DNA from: Noviherbaspirillum sp. L7-7A
Lineage (GTDB): Bacteria; Pseudomonadota; Gammaproteobacteria; Burkholderiales; Burkholderiaceae_D
Assembly (NCBI RefSeq): GCF_019052805.1
Contig: NZ_JAHQRJ010000001.1
Location: 1,922,001 to 1,986,000, forward strand
Direction of reading: 5' to 3'
Length of the DNA stretch: 64,000 bases
Positions 1 through 8,381 of this stretch are shown piece by piece. The notes beneath the pieces were generated by a model. That model made no database searches, was not told the origin of the DNA, and worked only from the letters and a program-made list of their open reading frames with translations. Each line of letters opens with the position of its first letter. The first letter of the stretch is position 1. Both the position numbers and the translations under genes were made by a program.

Positions 1-938
1 TACGGTGCGACCATCAAGGCTGCGGTGGTTTATCTGACGCAGTATCAGCATGTGCCGATGAAGCGATGCACGCGCCTGATGCAGGACTTGTTTGGCGTGA
101 CGATGTCCCCGGCCAGCGTGCATGCCGCCATTGCGCAGGCGCACGCCGCTGTGGCACCGGTGGTGCAGGCGCTGGGCGAGTCACTGCTGCAGGCGCCAGT
201 AGTGCACTTCGATGAAACGGGCATGCGCGTGGGCACCAAGCTGTACTGGATGCACAGTGCATCGACCGAGGACGCAGTGGTCTATCAGGTGCATGCCGCC
301 GCGGCTACCAGGCGCTGGAGGCGTTGAACCTGCTGCCGCGCTTCAAGGGTGTGGCCGTGCATGACGGCTGGCCTTCCTACTACCGTTTCAACGTACAACA
401 TGCGTTATGCAACGCGCATCATTTGCGTGAGCTGGAGTTCGTAATCGACTCGACCGGGCAGCAATGGGCGCAAGACATGATGAGCTTGCTTGTGAAGATG
501 AATCATGCTGTGGATGCCAGCGAGGATGGGGTGTTGAGCCAGCATGTTGCTGCAAGCTACCGTCGCCGATACCGTGAGCTCCTTGAGCAGGGTCGCCAGC
601 ATAATCCGCAAAGGCTGACTGACCTGACCCGCAAGGACAAGCGAGGCGGCATCAAGCAAAGCACCACATACAACCTGATCAAGCGGCTGGAGCAACACGC
701 TGATGATGTGCTGCGTTTCATGCATGATGCACGGGTGCCGTTCACGAACAACCTTGCCGAGCGCGACCTTCGCATGCCCAAGCTCAAGCAGAAGGTATGC
801 GGATGCTACCGCAGCTTTGCGGGCGCGCAGGCGTATTGCAGCATTCGTTCCTACATAGGGACATTGCAGAAGCAATCGAAGGATCTGATACAGGCATTGA
901 CCATGCTATTTAGCGGTCGCATGCCTTCGACAGGTTAA
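1..938 (+). pseudogene. IS66-family transposase (TnpC), 5'-truncated by the window and frameshifted
   Basis: The coding sequence enters from outside the window and ends at 938. The first part (frame of base 1) carries the IS66 core YGATIKAAVVYL, then VHFDETGMRV with the first catalytic aspartate. From base 297 the second part continues in another frame with RRGYQALEAL, VAVHDGWPSYYRF (second aspartate), NAHHLRELEF and NNLAERDLRMPK, ending in LFSGRMPSTG. The reading frame changes once, near base 295, inside a GCC/GCG-rich stretch that the family reads through without interruption, so one base seems to have been lost (or two gained) and the transposase is probably inactive. The left part of the element and the partner genes tnpA/tnpB lie outside the window. 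A sequencing error cannot be excluded. Confidence 0.85.
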
Positions 939-1245
939 GGCTGCATACGTCTTGCGTTCTATGAATGCTGAATAGTTACGCTTCGCCAAAAGAAGTAGGC
1001 AAGAAAAGGCGACCCGGTGATCGCGCCCCGCTGCGCGGGGTTCCCGTGCCGTCGACGCCTGAAGCGGGGCGCGGCTAAACTCGCTACGCTGCGCTTCGCT
1101 CAGACAGACGCCGCACCTTATCCGCTTCAGGCATCGCCGTCACGGCGCGCTCAACGGGACTTCACGGCAACGGCAACGGCAACGGCCACTTCAAAAGCAA
1201 CTGCAACGGCAACGGCGGCAGCACCGCAATCGCGAACGCCCCCCT
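939..1245. other. Gene-free stretch with a short CGGCAA tandem repeat
   Basis: There is no convincing gene between the IS66 end and the stop of the next gene. A GC-rich tract with GCCCCGCTGCGCGGGG-type palindromes lies at 1020-1080. A run of CGGCAA hexamers at about 1164-1187, repeated more loosely to 1220, makes a low-complexity Ala/Thr-rich translation that I do not consider coding. TTAC at 976-979 might be the right end of the IS66 element, but no partner end is visible. Confidence 0.5.
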
Positions 1246-2796
1246 TCAAATCACCGCCTCAATCAGAAAAGGCCCCCTCCTCCCCAACGCCGCCCGCAAC
1301 GCATCCCCGAATGCCTCAGCAGTCTCCACCCGCACCGCCTCCACCCCCATGCCCTGCGCCAGCCTGACCCAATCCAGCGCCGGCTGATCCAGGTTCAGCA
1401 TGCGGCTGGCATTGGTGCCAGGCTCGCCCGCGCCGACCTGTCTCAACTCGCCATGCAGGATCGCATAGGCCCGGTTGGCATAGATGATGGTCACCACGTC
1501 CAGGGACTCGCGTGCCTGGGTCCAGAGCGCCTGTACCGTGTACATGCCGCTGCCGTCGGCTTCCAGGCTGATGACCTTGCGTCCGGGACAGGCAATCGCC
1601 GCACCCGCCGCCATTGGCAAGCCAAGACCGATGGCGCCGCCCGTCAGCTGCAGGTAATCATGCGGCGGCAGGTTACGGGTGTACTGGAACAGGCTGCGAC
1701 CAGAACTGACCGATTCGTCGCAGAGGATGGCCTGCTCCGGCATCAGCGCCGCCAGCGCGGTGGCGATGGCGACAGGGTTCAGCGCGCCGCTGGGCAGCGC
1801 CGGGCGTGCCACCGCGGGAAGGTCCAGCGCCAGGTCGGCCGGCACATCGAGCTCGTCGGCCAGCCAGGCCAGTGCATGGGGCAGGTCATCGCCTGGGGCG
1901 GCCAGTTCCAGCACCGTGCAATGCGCCGGCGCGATCCGGCTTGGCTTGCCGGGATAGGCAAAGAAGGCGACCGGCTCCACCGCGCCCAGCAGGATCAGGC
2001 AATCAACATCCTGCAGCGCCGCCAGCGCCTGGTCCACCGGGTAAGGCACCCGCTCGATTTCCAGCCGGCCGGCGCCGCGCTCCAGCCGGGCATTAGATTG
2101 CTGGGCCAGGAGCCGCACGCCACAGGCGCTGGCGATGCGGCCAGCCGTGCGCAGCGCCTGCTCGCGCAGCGCCAGGCCGGACAGCATCAGAACCACACGC
2201 TTGCCGCTGCGGATCGCCTGCACCGCATCCCGCATTCTTTCCGGCGCGACGTGGCGACGCGGGGCCACGTCGCGCTGCGGCTGCAACGGCGCCTCGGTGG
2301 TATTCCAGGCCGCGTCGGCCGGCAGGATCAGCGTGGCGATGCGTCCGGCCGCGCTGCGCGCCTGCGCCACGGCCTCGGCGGCGAAGGCGGAGACATGGTC
2401 GGCGTCGGGTACGGTCTTGACCCAGTGCGACATCGGGCGCGCCAGCATCTCGATGTCCGTGGTCAGCGGCGCGTCATATTGCAGGTGATAGGTGGCATGG
2501 TCGCCAACGATATTGACCACCGGCGAATTGGCGCGGCGGGCATTGTGCAGATTGGCCAGGCCGTTGGCCAGGCCTGGCCCCAGGTGCAGGAGGGTCGCGG
2601 CCGGCTTGTCGGCCATGCGGGCATAGCCATCGGCCGCGCCCGTGACGACGCCCTCGGACAGGCCCAGCACGCAGCGCATCTGCGGCTTGCGGTCCAGCGC
2701 CGCGACGAAATGCATTTCAGAAGTGCCAGGGTTGGCAAAACAGGTATCGACCCCCGCCGCGAGCAGGGTGTCGCAGAGTGCGTCAGCGCCATTCAT
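1246..2796 (-). CDS. Thiamine-diphosphate-dependent enzyme, acetolactate synthase / benzoylformate decarboxylase family
   Basis: The 516-residue protein has the full three-domain layout of ThDP decarboxylases and synthases. The N-terminal domain has NPGTSEMHF and the cofactor-activating glutamate in LGLSEGVVTGAADGYARM (about residues 45-62). The ThDP motif near residue 415 is EADGSGMYTVQALW, the GDG block in an ADG form, followed by YANRAYAIL in the NN position. The ALWTQAR stretch resembles benzoylformate decarboxylase more than biosynthetic acetolactate synthase. No small regulatory subunit gene is adjacent, so a catabolic 2-oxo-acid decarboxylase or an ALS-like side activity is more likely than branched-chain synthesis. 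AGGACCTGTGT precedes the ATG. An acyltransferase gene lies 75 bp upstream on the same strand. The substrate is unknown. Confidence 0.8.
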   Translation of the reverse strand: MNGADALCDTLLAAGVDTCFANPGTSEMHFVAALDRKPQMRCVLGLSEGVVTGAADGYARMADKPAATLLHLGPGLANGLANLHNARRANSPVVNIVGDHATYHLQYDAPLTTDIEMLARPMSHWVKTVPDADHVSAFAAEAVAQARSAAGRIATLILPADAAWNTTEAPLQPQRDVAPRRHVAPERMRDAVQAIRSGKRVVLMLSGLALREQALRTAGRIASACGVRLLAQQSNARLERGAGRLEIERVPYPVDQALAALQDVDCLILLGAVEPVAFFAYPGKPSRIAPAHCTVLELAAPGDDLPHALAWLADELDVPADLALDLPAVARPALPSGALNPVAIATALAALMPEQAILCDESVSSGRSLFQYTRNLPPHDYLQLTGGAIGLGLPMAAGAAIACPGRKVISLEADGSGMYTVQALWTQARESLDVVTIIYANRAYAILHGELRQVGAGEPGTNASRMLNLDQPALDWVRLAQGMGVEAVRVETAEAFGDALRAALGRRGPFLIEAVI

Positions 2797-2871
2797 ACAC
2801 AGGTCCTATACAGCGAAAATGTCGTTCAGATGGAAGGTACGGGCCAGGCCGTCGGCATGCGCGCAAGCCCG

Positions 2872-3921
2872 TCAGGCCACCGCGCGCTGCAGCACCCGCC
2901 TGTACAAGGGCAGCTGGCGCTCGGTCAGCGTGCCCAGCAACAGCAACATCAACAGCAGCGTCGGGATGAACAGCCAGGGATTGTGCAGTCCAAACCCGTT
3001 CCAGAGAAGCACGGCAAGAGGCATATGGTACAGGTAGATTGAAAAGGTGTAGGAGGCGGCCAGGCGGATTGCCTGATCGAGCCGGAACAGTGCCCGCAGC
3101 CGCCGCCCCATCGCAGCCGCGCCCAGGAAGTTGCCCGCCACCGCAATGCCCAGCAGGTAGTCGCCCAGGAACAGCGCCGACTCGTGCAACTGGTTGCCCG
3201 CCTGCGGCCAGTGGGCAAGCATGCGGTTGCGCAGCAGCACGCCGACATCGAACCAGAACAGCAAGAGGCCGGCCGCCATGCAGCCAAGGAAGACCGGCGC
3301 GGCCAACGCTGGCGCCAGCCGGCCGCGCAGATGCCACACCAGCACGCCCAGCAGCCAGACCGGCGCCAGCAGCAATATCTTGGGCCCGGCGCACAGCGCT
3401 GCCAGCAGCACGGCCGGCAGCCGCCAGCGCCTGGGCGCGAACATCCAGGCGCCGTACATTGCGTAGTACCAGACCTCGTAGCACAGCGACCAGTACGGCG
3501 GATTGTAGGGCGGCGCCAGCGTCAGGTTCCATGACTGTCCGATGAACAGCAGCGAGGCGAGCATGCGCAGCAGGAAGGCCATCGGGTCGATCTGCATGTC
3601 TCCGCTGCTGTGGATGGGCGTGGTGCCGGCCAGCGGCGCAATGACCAGCGACAGCAGCAGCGCCGGCAAGGCCACGGAAAGGATGCGGGCGGCCCGATGC
3701 TGGATGAAGGTCCTGGCGGTCACGCCCGGCTGGTGCGCCGCATGGCAGATCATGTAGCCCGACAGTACGAAGAACACGATCACGGCGGCATGGCCGGGCC
3801 AGGGCAGCGGAAAGCCGGGAAACCATTGCGGCCAGAGATGGAACAGCAGCACCGCGACAGCGGCAAGGAAACGGATCAGGTCCAGATAAAGCGACAGGCT
3901 TGCGGGCATGGGCAGGTCCAT
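2872..3921 (-). CDS. Acyltransferase 3 family membrane protein
   Basis: The 349-residue integral membrane protein has about ten hydrophobic segments. Family signatures are DLIRFLAAVAVLLFHLW at the start (with the conserved histidine used by these O-acyltransferases), FFVLSGYMICHAA around residue 50, an Arg-rich turn HRAARILSVALP, and YHMPLAVLLW near the C-terminus. Members transfer acetyl or other acyl groups to sugars of lipopolysaccharide, exopolysaccharide or peptidoglycan at the inner membrane. It stands alone, with no glycosyltransferases nearby, so the acceptor cannot be named. A second family member lies at 14779-15978. The start could also be the ATG four codons downstream. Confidence 0.85.
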   Translation of the reverse strand: MDLPMPASLSLYLDLIRFLAAVAVLLFHLWPQWFPGFPLPWPGHAAVIVFFVLSGYMICHAAHQPGVTARTFIQHRAARILSVALPALLLSLVIAPLAGTTPIHSSGDMQIDPMAFLLRMLASLLFIGQSWNLTLAPPYNPPYWSLCYEVWYYAMYGAWMFAPRRWRLPAVLLAALCAGPKILLLAPVWLLGVLVWHLRGRLAPALAAPVFLGCMAAGLLLFWFDVGVLLRNRMLAHWPQAGNQLHESALFLGDYLLGIAVAGNFLGAAAMGRRLRALFRLDQAIRLAASYTFSIYLYHMPLAVLLWNGFGLHNPWLFIPTLLLMLLLLGTLTERQLPLYRRVLQRAVA

Positions 3922-4164
3922 CGGAGCCGGCTAGGCGGGAGTGCAGCGCTGGCGCCATCATAGCCCAAGGCCGGATTACTCAACAATGGCCGCCGGCGCA
4001 TTCCGGTCCGTGCCGCATCTTGCGGCAAGCGAATCGCGCCGGCTTGTCCAAATCGATATGCCAGGGATTTCGCTTTGCTAGAATTTTTTTCCGGCGTGTA
4101 AGCGGCGGCATCGCCGCGCCAGGCCGACAGCCAAGCCGACATCCCGGCCTGCGAGGAGCAACAG

Positions 4165-5322
4165 ATGAAATCAGGTCATCCTGAAACAGCGCAGGCGGGC
4201 ATTGCTCGGCCGCCGCACGGCCCGCGCATCGTGGTGGTGTATTCCCAGCGGCCGCCCGGCAATCCGCACGGCCATGAAGCGACATCGCAGAACCATATTG
4301 CGGAGCGGGTCGCGGCGCTGCTGGGCTATTCCTATGCCGGCGAATACGACGCCGCGGCGCGGTATGACCTTCCGCTCTACTTCGTGCCGCGCGAAACCAT
4401 ACCCGACGCCGCCCACGCCGCCAGCCTCGGCCTGCGCAGCGAGCACGACCTGTTCGGCGGCGTGGTGCCGCAGCCCTATGTGGCCTCCAAGGTCATTACC
4501 CATCCGCTGCCCCTGGCGGACTGCGCCGCGCCGGCGGCATGGTCGCATGCTTTTGGCCAACAGGTGCATGGCGTGGTGCTGCCCGGCTATTCGGCCTTCA
4601 GCCGGGAAGATGCGCTGCGCGCCGGCCGCGCGCTTCTGGAGCAGGGCGCGGTGCGCATCAAGCTCGCCAGCGGCATCGGCGGCAGCGACCAGAGCGTGGC
4701 CGCCGACCTCGCTGCCCTGGAGCAGCAGATCGGCGCGCTGGATGAAGCGCAACTGCGGCTGGGCGGCGTGGTCCTGGAACGAAATCTGAATGATGTGGTC
4801 ACCCATAGCGTGGGCCAGGTGCGCATAGGCCGCCAGGTAGCGTCCTATTGCGGCATCCAGCATGTAACCCGGAACAACGCGGGCCAGGAAGTGTATGGCG
4901 GCTCCGACCTGCTGGTGGCCAACGGCGATTTCGAGGCCCTGCTGGCGCTGCCGCATGCGCCGGAAGTCAGCGCCGCGGTGGCCCAGGCCTGCACCTACCA
5001 CCGGGCGGCGCTGGCCTGTTTCCCCGGCCTCCTGGCGTCGCGCTGCAATTACGACGTGGCGCAAGGCACCGACGACAGCGGCATGTGGCGTTCGGGCGTG
5101 CTGGAGCAGTCATGGCGCATCGGCGGCGCCACCGGCGCGGAACTGGCGGCGCTGAAAGCCTTCCAGGCCGATCCCGGCCTGCGGGTGGTGCGCGCGGCCA
5201 CCACGGAAGTCTATGGCGGCGTTGCGCCGCCGCCGGATGCCGAAGTCTATTTCAACGGGATCGACCGGCATGTCGGCGCGATCACCAAATATACGAGGAC
5301 CATGCCCTATGCCCACCCGTGA
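4165..5322 (+). CDS. DUF3182-like protein, possible ATP-grasp-type enzyme
   Basis: The 385-residue soluble protein starts at an ATG preceded by GAGGAGCAACAG. From memory it matches the DUF3182 family of proteobacteria, which has no established reaction. Visible features are VVVYSQRPPGNPHGHE near the N-terminus, VKLASGIGGSDQ-like text (IKLASGIGGSDQSVAAD) near residue 170, GGVVLERNLNDVVTHSVGQV near residue 205, and EVYGGSDLLVANG. A lysine followed by a Gly-rich turn and a later acidic VVLERNL block recall ATP-grasp folds, but this is only a resemblance. The gene overlaps the following serine hydrolase gene by 14 bp, so the two are almost certainly co-translated and work together. Confidence 0.6.
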   Translation: MKSGHPETAQAGIARPPHGPRIVVVYSQRPPGNPHGHEATSQNHIAERVAALLGYSYAGEYDAAARYDLPLYFVPRETIPDAAHAASLGLRSEHDLFGGVVPQPYVASKVITHPLPLADCAAPAAWSHAFGQQVHGVVLPGYSAFSREDALRAGRALLEQGAVRIKLASGIGGSDQSVAADLAALEQQIGALDEAQLRLGGVVLERNLNDVVTHSVGQVRIGRQVASYCGIQHVTRNNAGQEVYGGSDLLVANGDFEALLALPHAPEVSAAVAQACTYHRAALACFPGLLASRCNYDVAQGTDDSGMWRSGVLEQSWRIGGATGAELAALKAFQADPGLRVVRAATTEVYGGVAPPPDAEVYFNGIDRHVGAITKYTRTMPYAHP

Positions 5323-6112
5323 CCACGCAGTCGCCATCCATGCCGAAGGCCGCCAGCTGGCAGGCACCCTGGTCAGTCCTTCCACCCTGATCCCTGGCGT
5401 GCTGTTCGTGCATGGCTGGGGCGGCAGCCAGGAGCAATACCTGGCGCGGGCGCGGGAGATCGCGGCGCTGGGCTGCGTCTGCCTGACCTTCGACCTGTCC
5501 GGCCATGCCGACACCTTGCCGATGCAGGAGACCGTGTCGCGCGAGAACAATCTGGCCGATGTGCTGGCCGCCTACGACCTGCTGGCCAAGCAGCGCGGCG
5601 TGGACCCGTCCTCGATCGCGGTGGTGGGCAGCAGCTATGGCGGCTACCTCTCCGCCATCCTCACCACCAAGCGCCCGGTGCGCTGGCTGGCGCTGCGGGT
5701 GCCGGCGCTGTATATGGATACCGGCTGGGAATTGCCCAAGCTGCAGCTGCACCAGGACCAGGACCTCGGCGCCTACCGCCGCCGCTTCGTGCCGGCCGCG
5801 GACAACCGCGCGCTGCGCGCCTGCAAGGCCTTCCGCGGCGATGTGCTGCTGATCGAGTCCGAGCGCGACGACACCGTGCCGCATGCGGTCATCAACAGCT
5901 ACAAGGAAGCGCTGATGCGGCCGCGCTCGATGACCTACCGCATGATCAGCGACGCCGACCATGGCCTTTCCGACGCCACCAGCCAGCGCGCCTATACCTC
6001 CATACTGGTCAGCTGGCTGAACGAGATGATCCTGGGCGCGCGCGGCGGCAACCAGGGCACGCAGGCGAACGGGCCGTCCGGGCTGCCCGAGGCGCCGCCG
6101 CGCCCGGGCTGA
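5309..6112 (+). CDS. Alpha/beta-fold serine hydrolase (acyl hydrolase / dienelactone-hydrolase-like)
   Basis: I chose the ATG at 5309 (MPTRDHAVAIH), which overlaps the end of the DUF3182-like gene by 14 bp and gives 267 residues. The longer open frame only extends into the upstream gene. The alpha/beta-hydrolase layout is clear: oxyanion-hole HGWGGSQEQ near residue 35, nucleophile elbow VVGSSYGGYLS near residue 110, acid ESERDDTVPH near residue 190, and catalytic histidine in SDADHGLSD near residue 220. No signal peptide is seen, so it is cytoplasmic. The substrate is unknown; the tight overlap points to a shared pathway with the upstream protein. Confidence 0.8.
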   Translation: MPTRDHAVAIHAEGRQLAGTLVSPSTLIPGVLFVHGWGGSQEQYLARAREIAALGCVCLTFDLSGHADTLPMQETVSRENNLADVLAAYDLLAKQRGVDPSSIAVVGSSYGGYLSAILTTKRPVRWLALRVPALYMDTGWELPKLQLHQDQDLGAYRRRFVPAADNRALRACKAFRGDVLLIESERDDTVPHAVINSYKEALMRPRSMTYRMISDADHGLSDATSQRAYTSILVSWLNEMILGARGGNQGTQANGPSGLPEAPPRPG

Positions 6113-6126
6113 AGCCGGCCCCTGCC

Positions 6127-6894
6127 TCATGCGTCAGGTGCGGCCAGGGGCTGCGCCGCGTCGCTTTCATCCTTGAGCATCACGCCGCTGGTCTGGCGCA
6201 GCATTGCCTGGGTCATCAGGAAATGCAGCTTGTGCGCCGCCGCCGCATAGTCGAGGCCGGCCGGGCGCACATTGGAAATGCAGTTGCGCTCGCTGTCCAT
6301 GCGGCCGGGCCGGGGCGACCAGGTGAGGTAGATGCCCAGGCTGTCCGGCGAACTCAGGCCCGGCCGCTCGCCCAGCATCACGACCGCCAGCCGCGCGCCC
6401 AGCGCCGCGCCGACATCGTCTCCCAGCGCCACCCTGCCCTGGCGCGCAATCACCACCGGCCAGGCCCAGCCGCCGAAGGCGTCGCGCAGCAGGCGGGCAA
6501 GCGCCGGCGCATGCTGCTGCGCCGCCTGCGCCGACAGGCCGTCGGCAATCAACAGCGCCACTTCGGCGCGCGGCGCGCCCTGCAGAAGATGCAGGCTGGC
6601 CTCATCCAGCCGCCGGCCGAGGTCGGGCCGCAGCAGATAGGTCTCGCGGTCCGGCGCCATGCTGTGTACCTCCAGCGTGGAAAAGCCCTGCGCCGCCAGC
6701 GCCTGCGCCAGCGCCGCCGCATCCAGCGCGCCATGCACCGCATCCCTGGCCTGGGCATGCGCCAGGCCAAAGCGCAGCAGTTCATCGGTGGGCATGCTGG
6801 CGCCCACCCGGCCCAGGCCGATGCGCGCCGCGGTGCGCCGGCGCAGCACCTGCCACGGATCGGCGGCGGGCGTATCGGGCAGCCTCTGCGTCAT
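6127..6894 (-). CDS. eutC: Ethanolamine ammonia-lyase, small subunit
   Basis: The 255-residue light chain belongs to the adenosylcobalamin-dependent ethanolamine ammonia-lyase, which converts ethanolamine to acetaldehyde and ammonia. Recognisable parts are RIGLGRVGASMPTDELLRF, SLHLLQGAP-type residues and EVALLIADGLSAQA in the middle, and GLDYAAAAHKLHFL at the C-terminus. The start codon overlaps the eutB stop (ATGA), so the subunits are translationally coupled. No carboxysome-shell (eutMN/K/L/S), eutE or eutR genes are near. This fits the short microcompartment-free eutBC arrangement of many Burkholderiales. Confidence 0.95.
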   Translation of the reverse strand: MTQRLPDTPAADPWQVLRRRTAARIGLGRVGASMPTDELLRFGLAHAQARDAVHGALDAAALAQALAAQGFSTLEVHSMAPDRETYLLRPDLGRRLDEASLHLLQGAPRAEVALLIADGLSAQAAQQHAPALARLLRDAFGGWAWPVVIARQGRVALGDDVGAALGARLAVVMLGERPGLSSPDSLGIYLTWSPRPGRMDSERNCISNVRPAGLDYAAAAHKLHFLMTQAMLRQTSGVMLKDESDAAQPLAAPDA

Positions 6895-8300
6895 GGCCCC
6901 GCTCCCGCCGATAGCCCTGGCAGCAGGGGCAGCGACTGCATCAGGCTGTGGCCGGCGCGGCTGTCCAGCAGTTCGCCCTGGCCGTCGGTGATGCGCATGG
7001 CCGAAAGCCAGGCCTCGAATTCCGGCGCCCGCTTCAGGCCAAACAGGCGGCGCAGGTAGAGCGCGTCATGGAAGGAGGTGCTCTGGTAGTTGAGCATGAT
7101 GTCGTCGGCGCCGGGCACGCCCATGATGAAGTTCACCCCTGCCGCGCCCAGGAGGGTCAGCAGCGTGTCCATGTCGTCCTGGTCGGCTTCGGCATGGTTG
7201 GTGTAGCAGATGTCGCAGCCCATGGGCACGCCCAGAAGCTTGCCGCAGAAATGGTCTTCCAGGCCGGCGCGCAGGATCTGCTTGCCGTTGTACAGGTATT
7301 CCGGGCCGATGAAGCCGACCACGGTGTTGGCCAGCAGCGGCTTCAGGCAGCGCGCCACTGCATACGCGCGCGCCTCGCAGGTCTGCTGGTCCATGCCATG
7401 ATGGGCATCGGCCGACAGCGCGCTGCCCTGCCCGGTTTCGAGGTACATCACGTTGTCGCCCACGGTGCCGCGCCCGAGCGACAGGGCTGCATCGCGCGCC
7501 TCGTGGAGCAGCGCCAGCGTCACGCCAAAGCCGGCATTGGCGCGCTCGGTGCCAGCCACCGACTGGAACACCAGGTCCAGCGGCGCGCCGGCCTCGATGG
7601 CGCGGATCTGGTTGGTCACATGGGTCAGCACGCAGCCCTGCATCGGAATGTCAAAACGCAGCCGCACCTCGTCCAGCATGCGCCACAGCGGCAGGAGCGC
7701 CTGCAGCGAATCGCTGGCCGGATTGATGCCCACCACCGCATCGCCGGCGCCGTACAGCAGGCCGTCGAGCATGCTGGCGGCAATGCCGGCGACATCGTCG
7801 GTCGGATGGTTGGGCTGCAGCCGCACCGCCATGTGTCCCGGCAGCCCGATGGTATTGCGAAACCGGGTCACCACACGGCATTTGCGGGCGGCCAGCACCA
7901 GGTCCTGGTTGCGCATGAGCTTGCTGACGGCGGCGGCCATTTCGGGCGTGATGCCGGGTGCGGCCTGTGCCAGCGCGGCGCTGTCGGTGGCGTCGTCGAG
8001 CAGCCATTCGCGCAAGCCGCCAACGGTCAGGTGCGCCAGCGGCGCGAAGGCGGCGGCATCGTGGCTGTCGATGATCAGGCGGGTGACCTCGTCCTCTTCA
8101 TACGGCACCAGCGCTTCATTGAGGAAGGCCGGCAGCGGCAGGTCGGCCAGGGCCATGCGGGCGGCCATGCGCTCTTCGTCGCTGTCGGCTGCGACACCGG
8201 CCAGGCTGTCGCCGGAGCGCGCCGGGCTGGCCCGGGCAAGCAGGCTCCTGAGGTCGTCGAAGCGATAGACATGCCGTCCCACCGTGCTTGTGTAACCCAT
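6891..8300 (-). CDS. eutB: Ethanolamine ammonia-lyase, large subunit
   Basis: The 469-residue heavy chain is close to the usual 450-465. It carries the substrate-binding TIM barrel, with GDAVVGINPASDS, TRFRNTIGLPGHMAVRLQPNHPTDD, a TGQGSALSADAHHGMDQQTCEARAYA block and NTVVGFIGPEYLYNGKQI, all typical of EutB. It acts in the cytoplasm with EutC and B12. A GGGAGGGGCGGC ribosome site precedes the ATG. The gene lies 81 bp downstream of a polytopic membrane protein gene and overlaps eutC by four bases, forming a three-gene leftward operon. Acetaldehyde produced here could feed acetate or acetyl-CoA metabolism (acs lies at 25.6 kb), but no aldehyde dehydrogenase is in the window. Confidence 0.95.
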   Translation of the reverse strand: MGYTSTVGRHVYRFDDLRSLLARASPARSGDSLAGVAADSDEERMAARMALADLPLPAFLNEALVPYEEDEVTRLIIDSHDAAAFAPLAHLTVGGLREWLLDDATDSAALAQAAPGITPEMAAAVSKLMRNQDLVLAARKCRVVTRFRNTIGLPGHMAVRLQPNHPTDDVAGIAASMLDGLLYGAGDAVVGINPASDSLQALLPLWRMLDEVRLRFDIPMQGCVLTHVTNQIRAIEAGAPLDLVFQSVAGTERANAGFGVTLALLHEARDAALSLGRGTVGDNVMYLETGQGSALSADAHHGMDQQTCEARAYAVARCLKPLLANTVVGFIGPEYLYNGKQILRAGLEDHFCGKLLGVPMGCDICYTNHAEADQDDMDTLLTLLGAAGVNFIMGVPGADDIMLNYQSTSFHDALYLRRLFGLKRAPEFEAWLSAMRITDGQGELLDSRAGHSLMQSLPLLPGLSAGAGP

Positions 8301-8381
8301 GCCGCCCCTCCCCGACCGGCTGGCCGCGGAGTGCGGCCATACAAAAATTGAGAGCCGGGCGCGGGCGATTCGTTCCCGCCT

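Noticed and set aside
1017-1367. Ala/Thr/Pro-rich plus-strand frame with repeated Thr-Ala
   Set aside because: It reflects the CGGCAA tandem repeat and runs into the opposing gene; no ribosome site.
1453-3042. Long open frame (529 codons) on the plus strand opposite the ThDP enzyme
   Set aside because: It is antisense to a gene with clear family motifs, and its Arg/Gln/His-rich translation has no domain; it is a by-product of high GC.
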